From assembly GCF_018455725.1 (NCBI RefSeq), contig NZ_JAHCLR010000007.1, positions 1 to 64,000 on the forward strand: 64,000 bases of DNA, given 5' to 3'. Within the stretch, counting starts at the first letter, position 1; the number at the start of each line of letters is the position of its first letter. Shown in pieces: positions 32,839-48,894 of the stretch. The notes under the pieces were generated by a model. That model had not been told where the DNA came from, ran no database searches, and saw only the letters and a program-made list of their open reading frames with translations. The translations under genes and the position numbers were made by a program. The DNA is from Mycolicibacter acidiphilus (lineage in GTDB: Bacteria; Actinomycetota; Actinomycetes; Mycobacteriales; Mycobacteriaceae).

Positions 32839-33788
32839 GCGCTCGGCTCCCAGGCGTAGAGGTTCCAGGCCGGCCCGGATTCACTGGCCGGGAAATCCAG
32901 ATACGTTGCGCGGACCGGCATTCCGATCTGCACCTGCGCGGGGTCGACGCCGCGCAGTTCGCCGAGCATCCGCACCCCCTCGGCCAATTCGACCAGTGCG
33001 ATCACGAACGGAATCGACCGGCCCGGCACCTTCGGCGCGTGGTGCACGACGTAGGAGTACACCGTGCCCGTCCCGGCGGCGACGACGTAGTCGGTGGTCT
33101 CGGTCTTGTCCAGCCATACCGCCGGCACCGGCGGGTGCTGCAGGCTGCCGTCGGGCCGGCGCTGAATGCGCAGTTCGTGGGCGGCGACCCCGTCCCAGAA
33201 GAACTTCGAATCCCGCGACCAGGACGGCCGCATCATCTTGTCCGGGTTCAGGTCCTCGGGCAGGTCGGTGGCTGCCGGCGCTTTGTCCTTCGGCAGGAAC
33301 TTCATGATCCGCCAGTCCATGTCGGCCACATTCTCTTCGCCGACCCACCAGCGGATCTTCTGGGTGATGAAGTAACCCTCACCCAGCCCAGTCATCTTCG
33401 GCCCGGTCACGTCGCTGATCTCGGCGGTGATGCTGACCTCTTCACCGGGCTGCAGGTAGCGGTGGTAGGTCTGCTCGCAGTTGGTGGCAACCACGCCGAC
33501 ATAGCCTGCGGCATCGAACAATTCGATGATCTTGCCGAGCGGGTCGTCGTCGGGGCGCACTCCGCCCAGGCCCATCATCGTCCAGACCTGGATCATCGCC
33601 GGCGGTGCGACGACGCCCGGGTGGCCGGCGGCGCGCGCCGCGGCCTCGTCGACGTAGATCGGGTTCTTATCCCCGATCGCGTCCACCCAGTGCCGAATCA
33701 TCGGCTGGTTCACCGGATCCCGGCCGAGCCGCGGCTTGCTGCGCGCCGACGCCTTCAGCTTCTCGATACCTGCTGCCAGATCACTCAT
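32835..33788 (-). CDS. chsH2: ChsH2: MaoC-like hydratase fused to a DUF35 domain
   Basis: 317 residues: an N-terminal MaoC-like hot-dog (about 10-180), then a C-terminal DUF35 OB-fold domain (about 190-315, with YVVAAGTGTVYSYVVHHAPKV). The MaoC half joins ChsH1 in the hydratase; the DUF35 half binds and activates Ltp2. Length and domain order match Rv3542c. It lies 28 nt downstream of the fused acyl-CoA dehydrogenase gene. Confidence 0.95.
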   Translation of the reverse strand: MSDLAAGIEKLKASARSKPRLGRDPVNQPMIRHWVDAIGDKNPIYVDEAAARAAGHPGVVAPPAMIQVWTMMGLGGVRPDDDPLGKIIELFDAAGYVGVVATNCEQTYHRYLQPGEEVSITAEISDVTGPKMTGLGEGYFITQKIRWWVGEENVADMDWRIMKFLPKDKAPAATDLPEDLNPDKMMRPSWSRDSKFFWDGVAAHELRIQRRPDGSLQHPPVPAVWLDKTETTDYVVAAGTGTVYSYVVHHAPKVPGRSIPFVIALVELAEGVRMLGELRGVDPAQVQIGMPVRATYLDFPASESGPAWNLYAWEPSA

Positions 33789-33816
33789 CTGTGTCCTCGA
33801 CTCTTCGCGCGAGCGC

Positions 33817-36045
33817 TCATCGTGGCACCCTCGGGACTCGCAATCCCGAGGCGGCGATCATCTCGCGCATCACCTCGTTGACCCCGCCGCCGAACGTGAT
33901 GACCAGGTTGCGCTTGGTCTGCACGTCCAGCCAGCCCAGCAGTTCGCTGGTGGCCGCATCGGCCGGGTTGCCGTACCCGCCGACGATCTCCTCGGCCAGC
34001 CGTCCGGCGTACTGGATCCGCTCGGTGCCGAAGACCTTGGTGGACGCGGCATCCGCGACGTCGATGATCTCGCCGGCCGCGGCGACCTGCCAGTTCAGCA
34101 GTTCGTTGATCCGGAACATGGCGTGGATCTCGCCGAGGCCGCGGCGGACCGCGTCGTGGCTGATCGGTGCCACACCGTCGCTGCCCGGTTGCACCGCCCA
34201 GGCGTGCACCTTGTCGTAGATCGCGCCGAACCGGCCGGCCGGCCCGAGCATGACCCGCTCGTTGTTGAGCTGGGTGGTGATCAGCTTCCAGCCGCCGTTG
34301 AGCTCACCGACCAGCATGTCGGCGGGCACCCGCACATCGGTGAAGTAGGTGGCGTTGGTGTGGTGCGCGCCGTCGCTCAAGATCATCGGCGTGAACGAGT
34401 AGCCGGGGTCCTTGGTGTCGACGATGAAGATCGAGATGCCCTTGTGCTTCACCGCATTCGGGTCGGTGCGCGCGGCCAGCCAGATGTAGTCGGCGTCGTG
34501 CGCACCGGTGGTGAACACCTTCTGGCCGTTGATCACGTACTCGTCGCCGTCGCGAACCGCGGTGGTGCGCAACGACGCCAGGTCGGTGCCGGCTTCGGGC
34601 TCGGAGTAGCCGATCGCGAAGTGCACCTCGCCGGCGAGGATCGCGGGCAGGAACTTCTTCTTCTGCGCCTCGTTGCCGTACACCTGCAGGGTCGGCCCGA
34701 CGGTCTGCAGCGTGACCGCCGGCAGCGGGATGTCGGCGCGCTGCGCCTCGTTGACGAATATCTGCTGCTCGATCGGGCCGAAGCCCAAGCCGCCGAACTC
34801 CTTCGGCCAGCCCACCCCGAGCTTGCCGTCGGTGCCCATCCGGCGGATCACGTCGCGGTAGGCGCCGCAGTGCCGGTCGACGGCCATGGCCGCTTCCTCA
34901 TCCGGGGTGATCAGCGTGGCGAAGTACGACCGCAGCTCGACCTGCAGCGCGCGCTGCTCGGAGGTGAGGTCGATGAACTGGCTGCCCGCAACGTTGTTGA
35001 GCTCACTGGAGGAGACGGCGGACTCGACGGCGCCGGCCGTGGTCACCAGGTCCAGGCGCTGGGAGCGCCCGCCGAGCAGGCGGGACAGGTCCTTGATGGT
35101 CGAGTAGTAGCGGTCCATCGGGTAATCGATGTCCATGCCCATGCCGCCGTGCAGGTGGTGGCAGATCTGCATCATCGGCGGCGCCTGCGAGGTGATCCAG
35201 TAGCCCAGCACACCGAGGTCCTTCTCGGTCAGCGGGTCGGCCCCCAGGCCGTTGGCCAGCCGCCACACCACCGACGTCGCCGCCAACGTGATGGTGCGCG
35301 AGACGATGTAGACCTCGGATAGTTGCGCGGCCACCGTCTGGAAGGTGGACAGCGCCCGGCCGAACTGCTCGCGGGTGCCGACGTAGTCGGCGGTGAGCCG
35401 CAGCGCCCCGGCCACCAGCCCGGAGGCGTACGCGCCGATCATGGCCAGCGCCAACTGGTTCACCCGGTGCGCGGTCGCCCCGTCGAGCAGGCCGTCGACC
35501 TCGGCGCCGTCGAACACCACGACGTACTCGTCTGAGTGGTTGGCGGTCGGGGTCTTGGTCAGCGTGACACCGGCGGCCGTCGGCGAGATCACCGCGACGC
35601 CGCTGTCGGCGGTGACCAGCAGCCACTGCGCCTGCTCGGCGTAGGCGACACCGATCTTGGTGCCGGACAACCGGTTACCGGCCAGTGTCACCGAAGGCTG
35701 CTCGGGCAGCGCGTTCGCCGGCTCGTCGAGCGCGGCTGAGAGCACCGCGCCCTTGGGCACCCCGGTCAGGTAACGGTCCTGCTGCGCGTCGGAGGCCAGG
35801 TCCAGCAGCGGCACCAGGCCCAAGCCCAGCGTCGCCAGCGCCGGGCTGATCGTGCCGCGCCGGCCGATCTCGGTGAGCGCGGTGGCCACCTCGGCCAGGC
35901 CGACACCGTCGCCGCCGAGCCGCTCCGGCACCGCCAGTGCGGTCACACCGCCGGAAACCAGTGCGTCCCAGCTGTTGTCACGTTCCAGCACCGACGTAAC
36001 GACGTCGGCGACAGCCTGCTGTTCCGGATCAGGACTGAAGTCCAC
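33817..36045 (-). CDS. Fused acyl-CoA dehydrogenase ChsE1-ChsE2 (FadE28 + FadE29 in one chain)
   Basis: 742 residues. Residues 1 to about 335 match FadE28/ChsE1 (MDFSPDPEQQAVADVVTSVLERDNSWDALV ... HHLHGGMGMDIDYPMDRYYSTIKDLSRLLGG). Residues from about 357 match FadE29/ChsE2 (FIDLTSEQRALQVELRSYF ... FGGGVNEVMREMIAASG). In M. tuberculosis these are two genes whose products form an alpha2beta2 dehydrogenase for 3-oxo-4-pregnene-20-carboxyl-CoA. Here a linker of about 20 residues (336-356) joins them in the order 28-29, as in the gene order. The single chain probably dimerises. It follows cyp125 by 42 nt. Confidence 0.93.
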   Translation of the reverse strand: MDFSPDPEQQAVADVVTSVLERDNSWDALVSGGVTALAVPERLGGDGVGLAEVATALTEIGRRGTISPALATLGLGLVPLLDLASDAQQDRYLTGVPKGAVLSAALDEPANALPEQPSVTLAGNRLSGTKIGVAYAEQAQWLLVTADSGVAVISPTAAGVTLTKTPTANHSDEYVVVFDGAEVDGLLDGATAHRVNQLALAMIGAYASGLVAGALRLTADYVGTREQFGRALSTFQTVAAQLSEVYIVSRTITLAATSVVWRLANGLGADPLTEKDLGVLGYWITSQAPPMMQICHHLHGGMGMDIDYPMDRYYSTIKDLSRLLGGRSQRLDLVTTAGAVESAVSSSELNNVAGSQFIDLTSEQRALQVELRSYFATLITPDEEAAMAVDRHCGAYRDVIRRMGTDGKLGVGWPKEFGGLGFGPIEQQIFVNEAQRADIPLPAVTLQTVGPTLQVYGNEAQKKKFLPAILAGEVHFAIGYSEPEAGTDLASLRTTAVRDGDEYVINGQKVFTTGAHDADYIWLAARTDPNAVKHKGISIFIVDTKDPGYSFTPMILSDGAHHTNATYFTDVRVPADMLVGELNGGWKLITTQLNNERVMLGPAGRFGAIYDKVHAWAVQPGSDGVAPISHDAVRRGLGEIHAMFRINELLNWQVAAAGEIIDVADAASTKVFGTERIQYAGRLAEEIVGGYGNPADAATSELLGWLDVQTKRNLVITFGGGVNEVMREMIAASGLRVPRVPR

Positions 36046-36087
36046 CCGAATCCTCCTCGGTTAAATCAGTTGAATCAGTGGTAAAGG

Positions 36088-37332
36088 TCAGGCGTTGCGG
36101 CCGGTGTAGTCGACCTGCCAGTGCTTGATCGCATTGAGCCAGCCCGACATCAGCCGTTCCGGGGCGGCGGTCGGCCGCAGGTCCGGGATGTGATCGGCGA
36201 TCGCGTTGAACATCAGGTTGACAGTCATCCGCGCCAGGTGGGTGCCGATGCAGTAGTGCGCACCGGTGCCGCCGAAGCCGACGTGCGGGTTCGGGTCGCG
36301 CAGGATGTCGAACCGCTGCGGCTCGTCAAACACCTCGGGGTCGAAGTTCGCCGAGCGGTAGAACATCACCACCCGCTGGCCCTCTTTGATGAGCGTGCCG
36401 TTGAGGTCGTGGTCGCGGGTGGCGGTGCGCTGGAACGAGGTCACCGGGGTGGCCCAGCGGACCACCTCGTCGGCGGTGGTCTCCGGGCGCTGCGCCTTGA
36501 ACAGCTCCCACTGGTCGGGGTGCTCGGTGAAGGCCATCATGCCCTGGGTGATCGAGTTTCGGGTGGTCTCCGACCCGGCCACCGCCAGCAGGATGATGAA
36601 GAACCCGAGCTCGTCGTCGCCGAGTTTCTCGCCGTCGACGTCGGCCTCGATCAGCGTGGTGACGATGTCGCGGCCCGGGTTGACCCGCTTCATCTCGGCC
36701 AACTGCAGCCCGTAGGAGATGATCTCCAGCGACGCCTGCTTCGGGTCGTAGTGGGAGTACTCCGGGTCGTCGTAGGACGTCATCTGGTTGGTCCAGTCGA
36801 ACAGTTTGCCGCGGTCCTCCTGCGGCACCCCCATCAGTCCGGCGATGGCCTGCAGCGGCAGCTCCGAGGCCACCTCCACCACGAAGTCGCCGGTGCCGCG
36901 GGCCAGCGCCTCCTTGGCGATGGCCTGTGCCCGCGCCTCCAGTTCGTCATGCAGCGGCAGGATGTGCCGCGGGGTGAAGCCGCGGGAGACGATCCGGCGC
37001 AACCGGGTGTGCCGGGGCGCGTCCTGGTTGAGCATCAGGAAGCGGGAGACGTCGATGTTCTCCCGGTCGATGTCGTCGTTGAAACGCGGGATGGCGGTGT
37101 TCATCTCGCTGGAGAACACGTCGTCGAGCCGGGACACCTCTTTGACGTCCTCGTGCCGGGTGATGGCCCAGTAGCCGCCGTCCCGGAATCCGCCACTGCG
37201 CTCGTCGGGCTGCGCGATCCAGGAGATCGGGGCGGACTCGCGCAGTGCGGCGAACTCGGCATCCGGGAGCCGCTCGGCGTAGATCGCCGGGTCGGTGAGG
37301 TCGACCGTCGACGGCTCAGGCGTCTGCGACAT
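36088..37332 (-). CDS. cyp125: Cytochrome P450 CYP125, cholest-4-en-3-one 26(27)-monooxygenase
   Basis: 414 residues. I-helix AGSETT, ExxR in DEVVRW, haem loop FGGTGAHYC with Cys361. CYP125 oxidises the terminal side-chain methyl to the acid, the entry step for side-chain beta-oxidation. It is the first gene of the chs operon and divergent from fadA5, the position of Rv3545c. AGGAGG ribosome site before the ATG; KstR box at 37348-37361. Confidence 0.96.
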   Translation of the reverse strand: MSQTPEPSTVDLTDPAIYAERLPDAEFAALRESAPISWIAQPDERSGGFRDGGYWAITRHEDVKEVSRLDDVFSSEMNTAIPRFNDDIDRENIDVSRFLMLNQDAPRHTRLRRIVSRGFTPRHILPLHDELEARAQAIAKEALARGTGDFVVEVASELPLQAIAGLMGVPQEDRGKLFDWTNQMTSYDDPEYSHYDPKQASLEIISYGLQLAEMKRVNPGRDIVTTLIEADVDGEKLGDDELGFFIILLAVAGSETTRNSITQGMMAFTEHPDQWELFKAQRPETTADEVVRWATPVTSFQRTATRDHDLNGTLIKEGQRVVMFYRSANFDPEVFDEPQRFDILRDPNPHVGFGGTGAHYCIGTHLARMTVNLMFNAIADHIPDLRPTAAPERLMSGWLNAIKHWQVDYTGRNA

Positions 37333-37347
37333 CAGGGCCCTCCTAAC

Positions 37348-37361
37348 TGCAACGTGTTCTA
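37348..37361. promoter_or_regulatory. KstR operator for the cyp125 operon
   Basis: TGCAACGTGTTCTA fits TnnAACnnGTTnnA and is 15 nt before the cyp125 start on the minus strand, just upstream of its ribosome site. Confidence 0.88.
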
Positions 37362-37365
37362 GTAG

Positions 37366-37397
37366 CAGTAAAACATGCGCTCACCGTAGACCAAAGG
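37366..37397. other. Upstream sequence shared by both CYP125 genes (second copy)
   Basis: Starts CAGTAAAACATG and matches 27485-27516. It lies between the two KstR boxes in the cyp125/fadA5 divergent region and probably includes the cyp125 promoter core on the minus strand. Confidence 0.5.
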
Positions 37398-37403
37398 CTC
37401 TAA

Positions 37404-38614
<1,211 letters not shown>

Positions 38615-38615
<1 letters not shown>

Positions 38616-39004
38616 TGGCGCTTTCGGACGCGCAGCGGATCGCCGTCGCGCAGTCCTACATCGACGCGCTGGTCAGCCACGACTCGGCGGAGGTGCCATT
38701 CGCCGACGACTGCGTCCGCATCGAGGTCGGCCTCAAGACCGGGTTCTCCGGCGCGCACCTGCGGCGCAGCCTGGACCGGGGGCCGCAGTTCAAGCTGATC
38801 AAGGCCGCGACCGCCCCGGAGTACTCGATCGACGGCGACGCGGTGCGCGCGGTCTACGACATCATCACCAAGCCGTCGCTGTTCGGCTGGCGGGTGTGCA
38901 GTCGCGTCGACGAGACGTTCGTGATCCCGGCCTCCAGTCCGGACGGCGCGGCGCGGATCCACCACATCCGGGCCGGCATCAAGCCGTTCCTGCAGCGCGC
39001 CTGA
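38615..39004 (+). CDS. Small NTF2-like/DUF8021-type protein coupled to fadA5
   Basis: 129 residues from the GTG at 38615; upstream frame is fadA5 shadow. The N-terminus SDAQRIAVAQSYIDALVSHDSAEVPFADDCVRIEVG has the NTF2/SnoaL-like helix-then-FADD pattern, and IHHIRAGIKPF is a typical last strand. Overlaps the fadA5 stop (TAGTG), so it is produced with FadA5. Substrate binding or an accessory hydratase/isomerase role is possible; no catalytic residues are assigned. Confidence 0.75.
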
Positions 39005-39012
39005 CGACGGTT

Positions 39013-39717
<705 letters not shown>

Positions 39718-39726
39718 GGCGGCTCG

Positions 39727-40365
39727 TCAGAGCGCGGCAGCCAGGTCGCCGGAGTCGACGTCGAACCCCGGGACCTCTGGCGGGACGCCCGGGTCGACAC
39801 CCGCCAAGTCCAGGTTGATACCGGAGGACTCCGGGTCGAGGCCGGACAGCAGCGCGGCGGCACCCGATCCCGCACTGTCACCGGTGTCGCTCGGCGCGGG
39901 GTCGAGCAATGCGCCGGTGAACGCGTTGTGGGTGGCGTACCAGTCCTGCAGGCCGGTGAACGTGGCGCTGATCCCCGCACCGACCGCGTTGAACTGGCTG
40001 ATCGCCTCGCTCAGCGCATCCGAGCCCCCGGTCAGCAGCGTCAGCGGCACACCGACGATCGCGGTGAGCGGCAGCACGAACAGCAGTTCCAGCGCCAACT
40101 CGGTCATGATCGCGAACGGGAAGAACGGCAGGTCCGGGTTGTCGACGATGTTCAGAAACCCCGACAGCCCGGTGAGTTCCCCGAACTGATCCATCAGGCT
40201 GGCGTCCTGCGCCAGGGCGGTCAGTTCGACGGAGTGTGAGACCGGGGCCGCGGCGACCGGCGCGCTGTGCGCCACCGGGTTGGCGACGACGGCCTGGGCG
40301 CCGAGCGTGATGGCGGTGGCCGCGGCGAGCGTCGCAAAGAGTCGTGGCTGCGCGGTTGTGGGCAT
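39727..40365 (-). CDS. Secreted protein of unknown function
   Basis: 212 residues from the ATG at 40365; a TTG at 40377 would add four. Signal peptide MPTTAQPRLFATLAAATAITLGAQAVVANP, a mature region with a hydrophobic stretch (ALELLFVLPLTAIVGVPLTLL, about 90-110) and an acidic Asp/Gly-rich tail. It lies downstream of the PGRS gene on the same strand but beyond its terminator. No domain recognised; probably envelope-associated. Confidence 0.7.
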   Translation of the reverse strand: MPTTAQPRLFATLAAATAITLGAQAVVANPVAHSAPVAAAPVSHSVELTALAQDASLMDQFGELTGLSGFLNIVDNPDLPFFPFAIMTELALELLFVLPLTAIVGVPLTLLTGGSDALSEAISQFNAVGAGISATFTGLQDWYATHNAFTGALLDPAPSDTGDSAGSGAAALLSGLDPESSGINLDLAGVDPGVPPEVPGFDVDSGDLAAAL

Positions 40366-40429
40366 CGGTGAATCCAAGTCTCTTGGGTGAAGCCTTCAGT
40401 GTATTTTTCGGTCCGGCATCCGTCGGCGG

Positions 40430-40470
40430 GACGCTGTGGGCCGCGTCGGTTCGACGCGGCCCACAGTGTC
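40430..40470. terminator. Terminator hairpin after the PGRS gene
   Basis: 15-bp perfect arms (40434-40448 and 40452-40466) with a 3-nt loop, extendable to 19 bp with one G-T pair. It lies 27 nt after the PGRS stop at 40497 and 65 nt upstream of the next gene's start. Confidence 0.85.
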
Positions 40471-40496
40471 CGGTGCCAACCGGCTGACTGCGAGAC

Positions 40497-45593
<5,097 letters not shown>

Positions 45594-45841
45594 GATCTCC
45601 CTCGGATTAAGAGAGCGCCGCTTTCCAGCGCTCAAAACCTAGACGAAACTGCAAAATAATTTACCCCAACATCAGGAACAAGAACAGATCATCACGAGAA
45701 GGATTTCTTTTTTCAATCAGGTCAATGGCACACAGTCCCGGTCGCGCGGCCTGCAACGCGGTAATGCTGTTCGGATCGGACGAATTCGGCCTACCGTGCC
45801 ATTGCGCTGCCGACCGGCGACGACCGGCAGCCCCGCCGGGG
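45594..45841. other. Intergenic leader of the PGRS gene, partly AT-rich
   Basis: 248 bp without a gene. The 45630-45725 part is markedly AT-rich for this genome (GCAAAATAATTTACCCC, GGATTTCTTTTTTCAATCAGG) and probably holds the PGRS promoter. The rest has normal GC and short inverted repeats but no gene I can support. Confidence 0.5.
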
Positions 45842-46807
45842 CTAGAGCGGCGGTACCGGCGCCGACACTCCGCGATGCTGCCACCGGCGCACCTCGTCGG
45901 CAGTGACCGGCCGACCGAAGATTGTCGTCATCGCCGGGTTGTGGTCGAGATACGCCTCTTCGTTGCGGCGCCAGGCCTGCATGTAGCGGTAGAACGGCAG
46001 CCACGGGTGCAGGTGGTGCACCAGGTGGTAGTTCTGCGACAGCATCAGCGGCCCCAGCAGCCACTCCAGGCCGAGCCGGATCCGGCTCGCACCGTAGCGG
46101 TCGGTGCGCTGGGTCGCGTCCAGGTCGTGGTGCGGCAGCCAGTCGAACGACCAGCCCAGGATCGCAATACCGATGCGCTGCGGGATCAGCACGATCACCG
46201 CGAGGTCCCGCAGGTGCCCGGTGTAGGCCACCACTGCGAGGACCACGAAACCGACGCAGAACAGCACCGTCGTCTCAGCGAGTTCGGCGGCCGGGCGGCG
46301 CCAGTCCCGCCGGAAGCGATCCGGCAGGTGTCGCACGTACCAGATCGCGTAGAAGAGGTCCATCAGCGCCCAGCGCAGCGGTAGCTGCCACTTCGGGCCC
46401 TGGGTGGCGAAGACGTCCGGGTCGCGCTCGGCATCGTTGGCATAGCGGTGGTGCTGAAGGTGGACGTAGCCCCAGGCCGGCAGCGAGAACGTCGGCACCA
46501 CGAACAGCCAGGTGAACCGTCCGACCGCTGCGTTGATCCAGCGCGGACCACACAGCGAGTTGTGCGTCGTCTCGTGGGTCACCGAGAACATCACGTAGGT
46601 GACCAGGGTGCTCAGCGCGATTGTCAGCCACAGTGGCAGGTGCCCGGCGAGCGTTGCGAGCGCCACATATCCGAACAGTGTCAGCGCGGCGAGTCCCAGG
46701 AGCACCGTCGGCCACGCGAATTTCGGTATGCCCCCGCCGGGGTGCGGATGACGATCCCGCGCAGTGCGCCCAACAGTCGATGACGGTGCCACAGGAACCG
46801 AAACCAC
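45842..46807 (-). CDS. Membrane fatty-acid desaturase-like protein
   Basis: 321 residues, GTG start with GGAGGG 4 nt upstream. Several membrane segments (about 30-75, 92-112, 178-200) and three histidine boxes typical of membrane di-iron desaturases/hydroxylases: HETTHN (78-83), HLQHH (116-120) and HLVHHLHP near 265. It should insert a double bond or hydroxyl into a lipid or carotenoid chain, with electrons from an unlinked reductase. Not part of the M. tuberculosis sterol locus; its position beside the PGRS gene suggests an accessory insertion. Confidence 0.82.
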   Translation of the reverse strand: MVSVPVAPSSTVGRTARDRHPHPGGGIPKFAWPTVLLGLAALTLFGYVALATLAGHLPLWLTIALSTLVTYVMFSVTHETTHNSLCGPRWINAAVGRFTWLFVVPTFSLPAWGYVHLQHHRYANDAERDPDVFATQGPKWQLPLRWALMDLFYAIWYVRHLPDRFRRDWRRPAAELAETTVLFCVGFVVLAVVAYTGHLRDLAVIVLIPQRIGIAILGWSFDWLPHHDLDATQRTDRYGASRIRLGLEWLLGPLMLSQNYHLVHHLHPWLPFYRYMQAWRRNEEAYLDHNPAMTTIFGRPVTADEVRRWQHRGVSAPVPPL

Positions 46808-47136
46808 GGGCCCTCCAATCCGAAAGCGCCCCCGCTTCTGGTCATGCTGCGCTGCACAGCCTAGGCCGAAAACGTGCCTCGACTCCAGTCTCGTTTCGGC
46901 TTGTCCGGGTCAATTGATGGTCACGATTCGGCGACCCGAGCCGGTGTCGAGCGTGACCTTGCGCCCCGTGCGACGACAGTCTGATCAGCCGAACCGGTTG
47001 CTGCCCAACGGAATCCGATCGTGGTCAGCGATCATCAGGGCCGTGAAAACAGCCGGGCCCGTCGGCGTGTGCAGACCGGCCCGGCTGAATATCGGATCGG
47101 GAGGCGTTCAGCGAGGCCGTCGCCGAGTGCGCAAAC
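46808..47136. other. 329-bp gene-free region between the desaturase and SDR genes
   Basis: No convincing ORF. The left end should hold the desaturase promoter. A hairpin with perfect 10-bp arms lies at 47050-47087 (listed separately). Nothing else recognisable. Confidence 0.6.
47050..47087. terminator. Hairpin downstream of the Rv3548c-like gene
   Basis: CAGCCGGGCC (47050-47059) pairs perfectly with GGCCCGGCTG (47078-47087), loop 18 nt, about 50 nt after the SDR stop at 47137. Likely a rho-independent-like terminator without a U tract. Confidence 0.5.
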
Positions 47137-48042
47137 TCACGCCCCGTAGACCGGCACCGCCGGACGCGCCTTGGCCAGCAGGTCGGTGACGACCGGACCC
47201 AGTTCCGCCGGATCCCACTTGGTGCCCTTGTCGACCTCCGGACCGTGCGCCCAGCCCTCAGCGACCCGGATCTTGCCGCCCTCGACCTCAAACACCTTGC
47301 CGGTGACAGCCTTTGACTCGGCGCTGCCCAGCCAGACCACCAGCGGGGAGACGTTCTCCGGGGCCATCGCGTCGAAGGCGTCGCCCTGGGTGGCCATCAT
47401 GTCGGCGAAGACGGTCTCGGTCATCCGGGTGCGAGCGGCCGGCGCGATCGCGTTGACGCTCACCCCGAAGCGGCCCATCTCGGCGGACGCCACCAGGGTC
47501 AGCGCGGCGATGCCGGCCTTGGCCGCGGAGTAGTTGGCCTGCCCGACGCTGCCCTGCAGGCCGGCGCCCGAGGAGGTGTTGATGATGCGCGCGTCCACCG
47601 TCTCGCCGGCCTTGGACTTGGCCCGCCAGTAGGCGGCGGCGTGCTTCATGGTGGCGAAGTGCCCCTTGAGGTGCACGGCCACGACGGCGTCGAACTCCTC
47701 TTCGCTGGTGTTGGCGAACATCCGGTCGCGCACGATGCCGGCGTTGTTCACCAGCACGTCCAGCCCACCGAAGGTGTCGACGGCGGTCTGGACCAGTTGC
47801 TCGGCCTGCGCCCAGTCGGCGACGTTGGAGCCGTTGGCGACGGCCTCCCCGCCGGCGGCTTTGATCTCATCGACCACGCCCTGCGCGGCGCTGCCGCCGC
47901 CGGCCGGCGAACCGTCCAGGCCGACGCCGATGTCGTTGACCACCACCCGGGCGCCTTCAGCGGCGAAGGCCAGGGCGTGCGCCCGCCCGATTCCGCCGCC
48001 GGCGCCGGTGACGATGACTACGCGGCCGTCGAGAAGTCCCAT
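47137..48042 (-). CDS. Short-chain dehydrogenase (Rv3548c-like)
   Basis: 301-residue SDR. TGAGGGIGRA (12-21) binds NAD(P); NNAGIVRD, NTSSGAGLQG (Ser) and YSAAKAG (Tyr-Lys) complete the active site. The sequence resembles the dehydrogenase unit of peroxisomal multifunctional enzyme 2, suggesting oxidation of a 3-hydroxyacyl-CoA. It follows the next SDR by 12 nt on the same strand and is in the KstR2 regulon by position. Confidence 0.9.
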   Translation of the reverse strand: MGLLDGRVVIVTGAGGGIGRAHALAFAAEGARVVVNDIGVGLDGSPAGGGSAAQGVVDEIKAAGGEAVANGSNVADWAQAEQLVQTAVDTFGGLDVLVNNAGIVRDRMFANTSEEEFDAVVAVHLKGHFATMKHAAAYWRAKSKAGETVDARIINTSSGAGLQGSVGQANYSAAKAGIAALTLVASAEMGRFGVSVNAIAPAARTRMTETVFADMMATQGDAFDAMAPENVSPLVVWLGSAESKAVTGKVFEVEGGKIRVAEGWAHGPEVDKGTKWDPAELGPVVTDLLAKARPAVPVYGA

Positions 48043-48054
48043 GACAGTGTCTCC

Positions 48055-48831
48055 TTATTTGTTTGCGCTGGATGCGTTCAGGTAGGCGGGGTTCTCGCCC
48101 CCGCCGTGCACGGTAACGCTGGCACCGCTGATGTAGGACGCCAGATCGGAACTCAAAAATGCTGCTGTCCAACCGATTTCGGATGGCTTGGCCAGCCGGC
48201 CCAGTGGCACGGTGGCCCCGACCGCGGCGACCGATTCTGCGTCGCCGTAGAACAGTTCGGATTGCTCGGTCTCGACCATCCCGACCACGATCGAGTTCAC
48301 CCGCACCTTCGGCGCCCACTCCACCGCCAGGCTGGTGGTGGCGCTGTCCATCCCGGCTTTGGCGGCGCCGTAGGCGGCGGTGCCGGGGCTGGACCGGTGC
48401 GCGCTGACGCTGGAGATGTTGACGATCGCCCCACCGGTCGCCTGGGTCTGCATGACGGCGTTGGCGTGGGTGGCGACCAGCAGGGGACCGAGCAGGTTCA
48501 GTTCGATGATCTTGCGGGTGAAGTTCGCCGACGCGTCGGCGGCCAGCGCGAACGGCGAACCGCCGGCGTTGTTGACCACCACGTCCAGGCGACCGTGCTT
48601 GGCGACGATCGCGTCGATCATCGCCGTGACCGCGTCGTCGTCGCGGACGTCGCAGGAGTGGAAGTCGTACGGCAGTCCCTCCACCGGGCGACGCGCACAC
48701 GTCACGACCGTCGCGCCCTGATCGGCGAAGACCTTGCTGATGCCGGCGCCGACCCCTCGAACGCCACCGGTCACCAGAACCACCTTGCCGGTCAATCCGA
48801 GGGAGATCGGCGACGCCGCAGAGTCAGACAC
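48055..48831 (-). CDS. Short-chain dehydrogenase (Rv3549c-like)
   Basis: 258 residues from the GTG at 48831; the longer frame runs through echA20. VTGGVRGVGAG nucleotide motif, NNAGGSPF, ISSVSAHRSSPGTAAYGAAKAG active-site region. Divergent from echA20 across a KstR2 box (48847-48860), as Rv3549c/Rv3550 are. Probably a hydroxyacyl-CoA or ring-hydroxyl dehydrogenase of C/D-ring degradation; exact step not known to me. Confidence 0.9.
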   Translation of the reverse strand: MSDSAASPISLGLTGKVVLVTGGVRGVGAGISKVFADQGATVVTCARRPVEGLPYDFHSCDVRDDDAVTAMIDAIVAKHGRLDVVVNNAGGSPFALAADASANFTRKIIELNLLGPLLVATHANAVMQTQATGGAIVNISSVSAHRSSPGTAAYGAAKAGMDSATTSLAVEWAPKVRVNSIVVGMVETEQSELFYGDAESVAAVGATVPLGRLAKPSEIGWTAAFLSSDLASYISGASVTVHGGGENPAYLNASSANK

Positions 48832-48846
48832 TGTGCTAGCGTACCA

Positions 48847-48860
48847 AGCAAGTGCTTGCT
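48847..48860. promoter_or_regulatory. KstR2 operator between Rv3549c-like and echA20
   Basis: AGCAAGTGCTTGCT fits the KstR2 consensus AnCAAGnnCTTGnT. It lies 15 nt from the SDR start and 34 nt from the echA20 start and should control both arms. Confidence 0.9.
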
Positions 48861-48894
48861 CAGGTAATTGAGCCCCGGAATCGAGGAACGCCAG

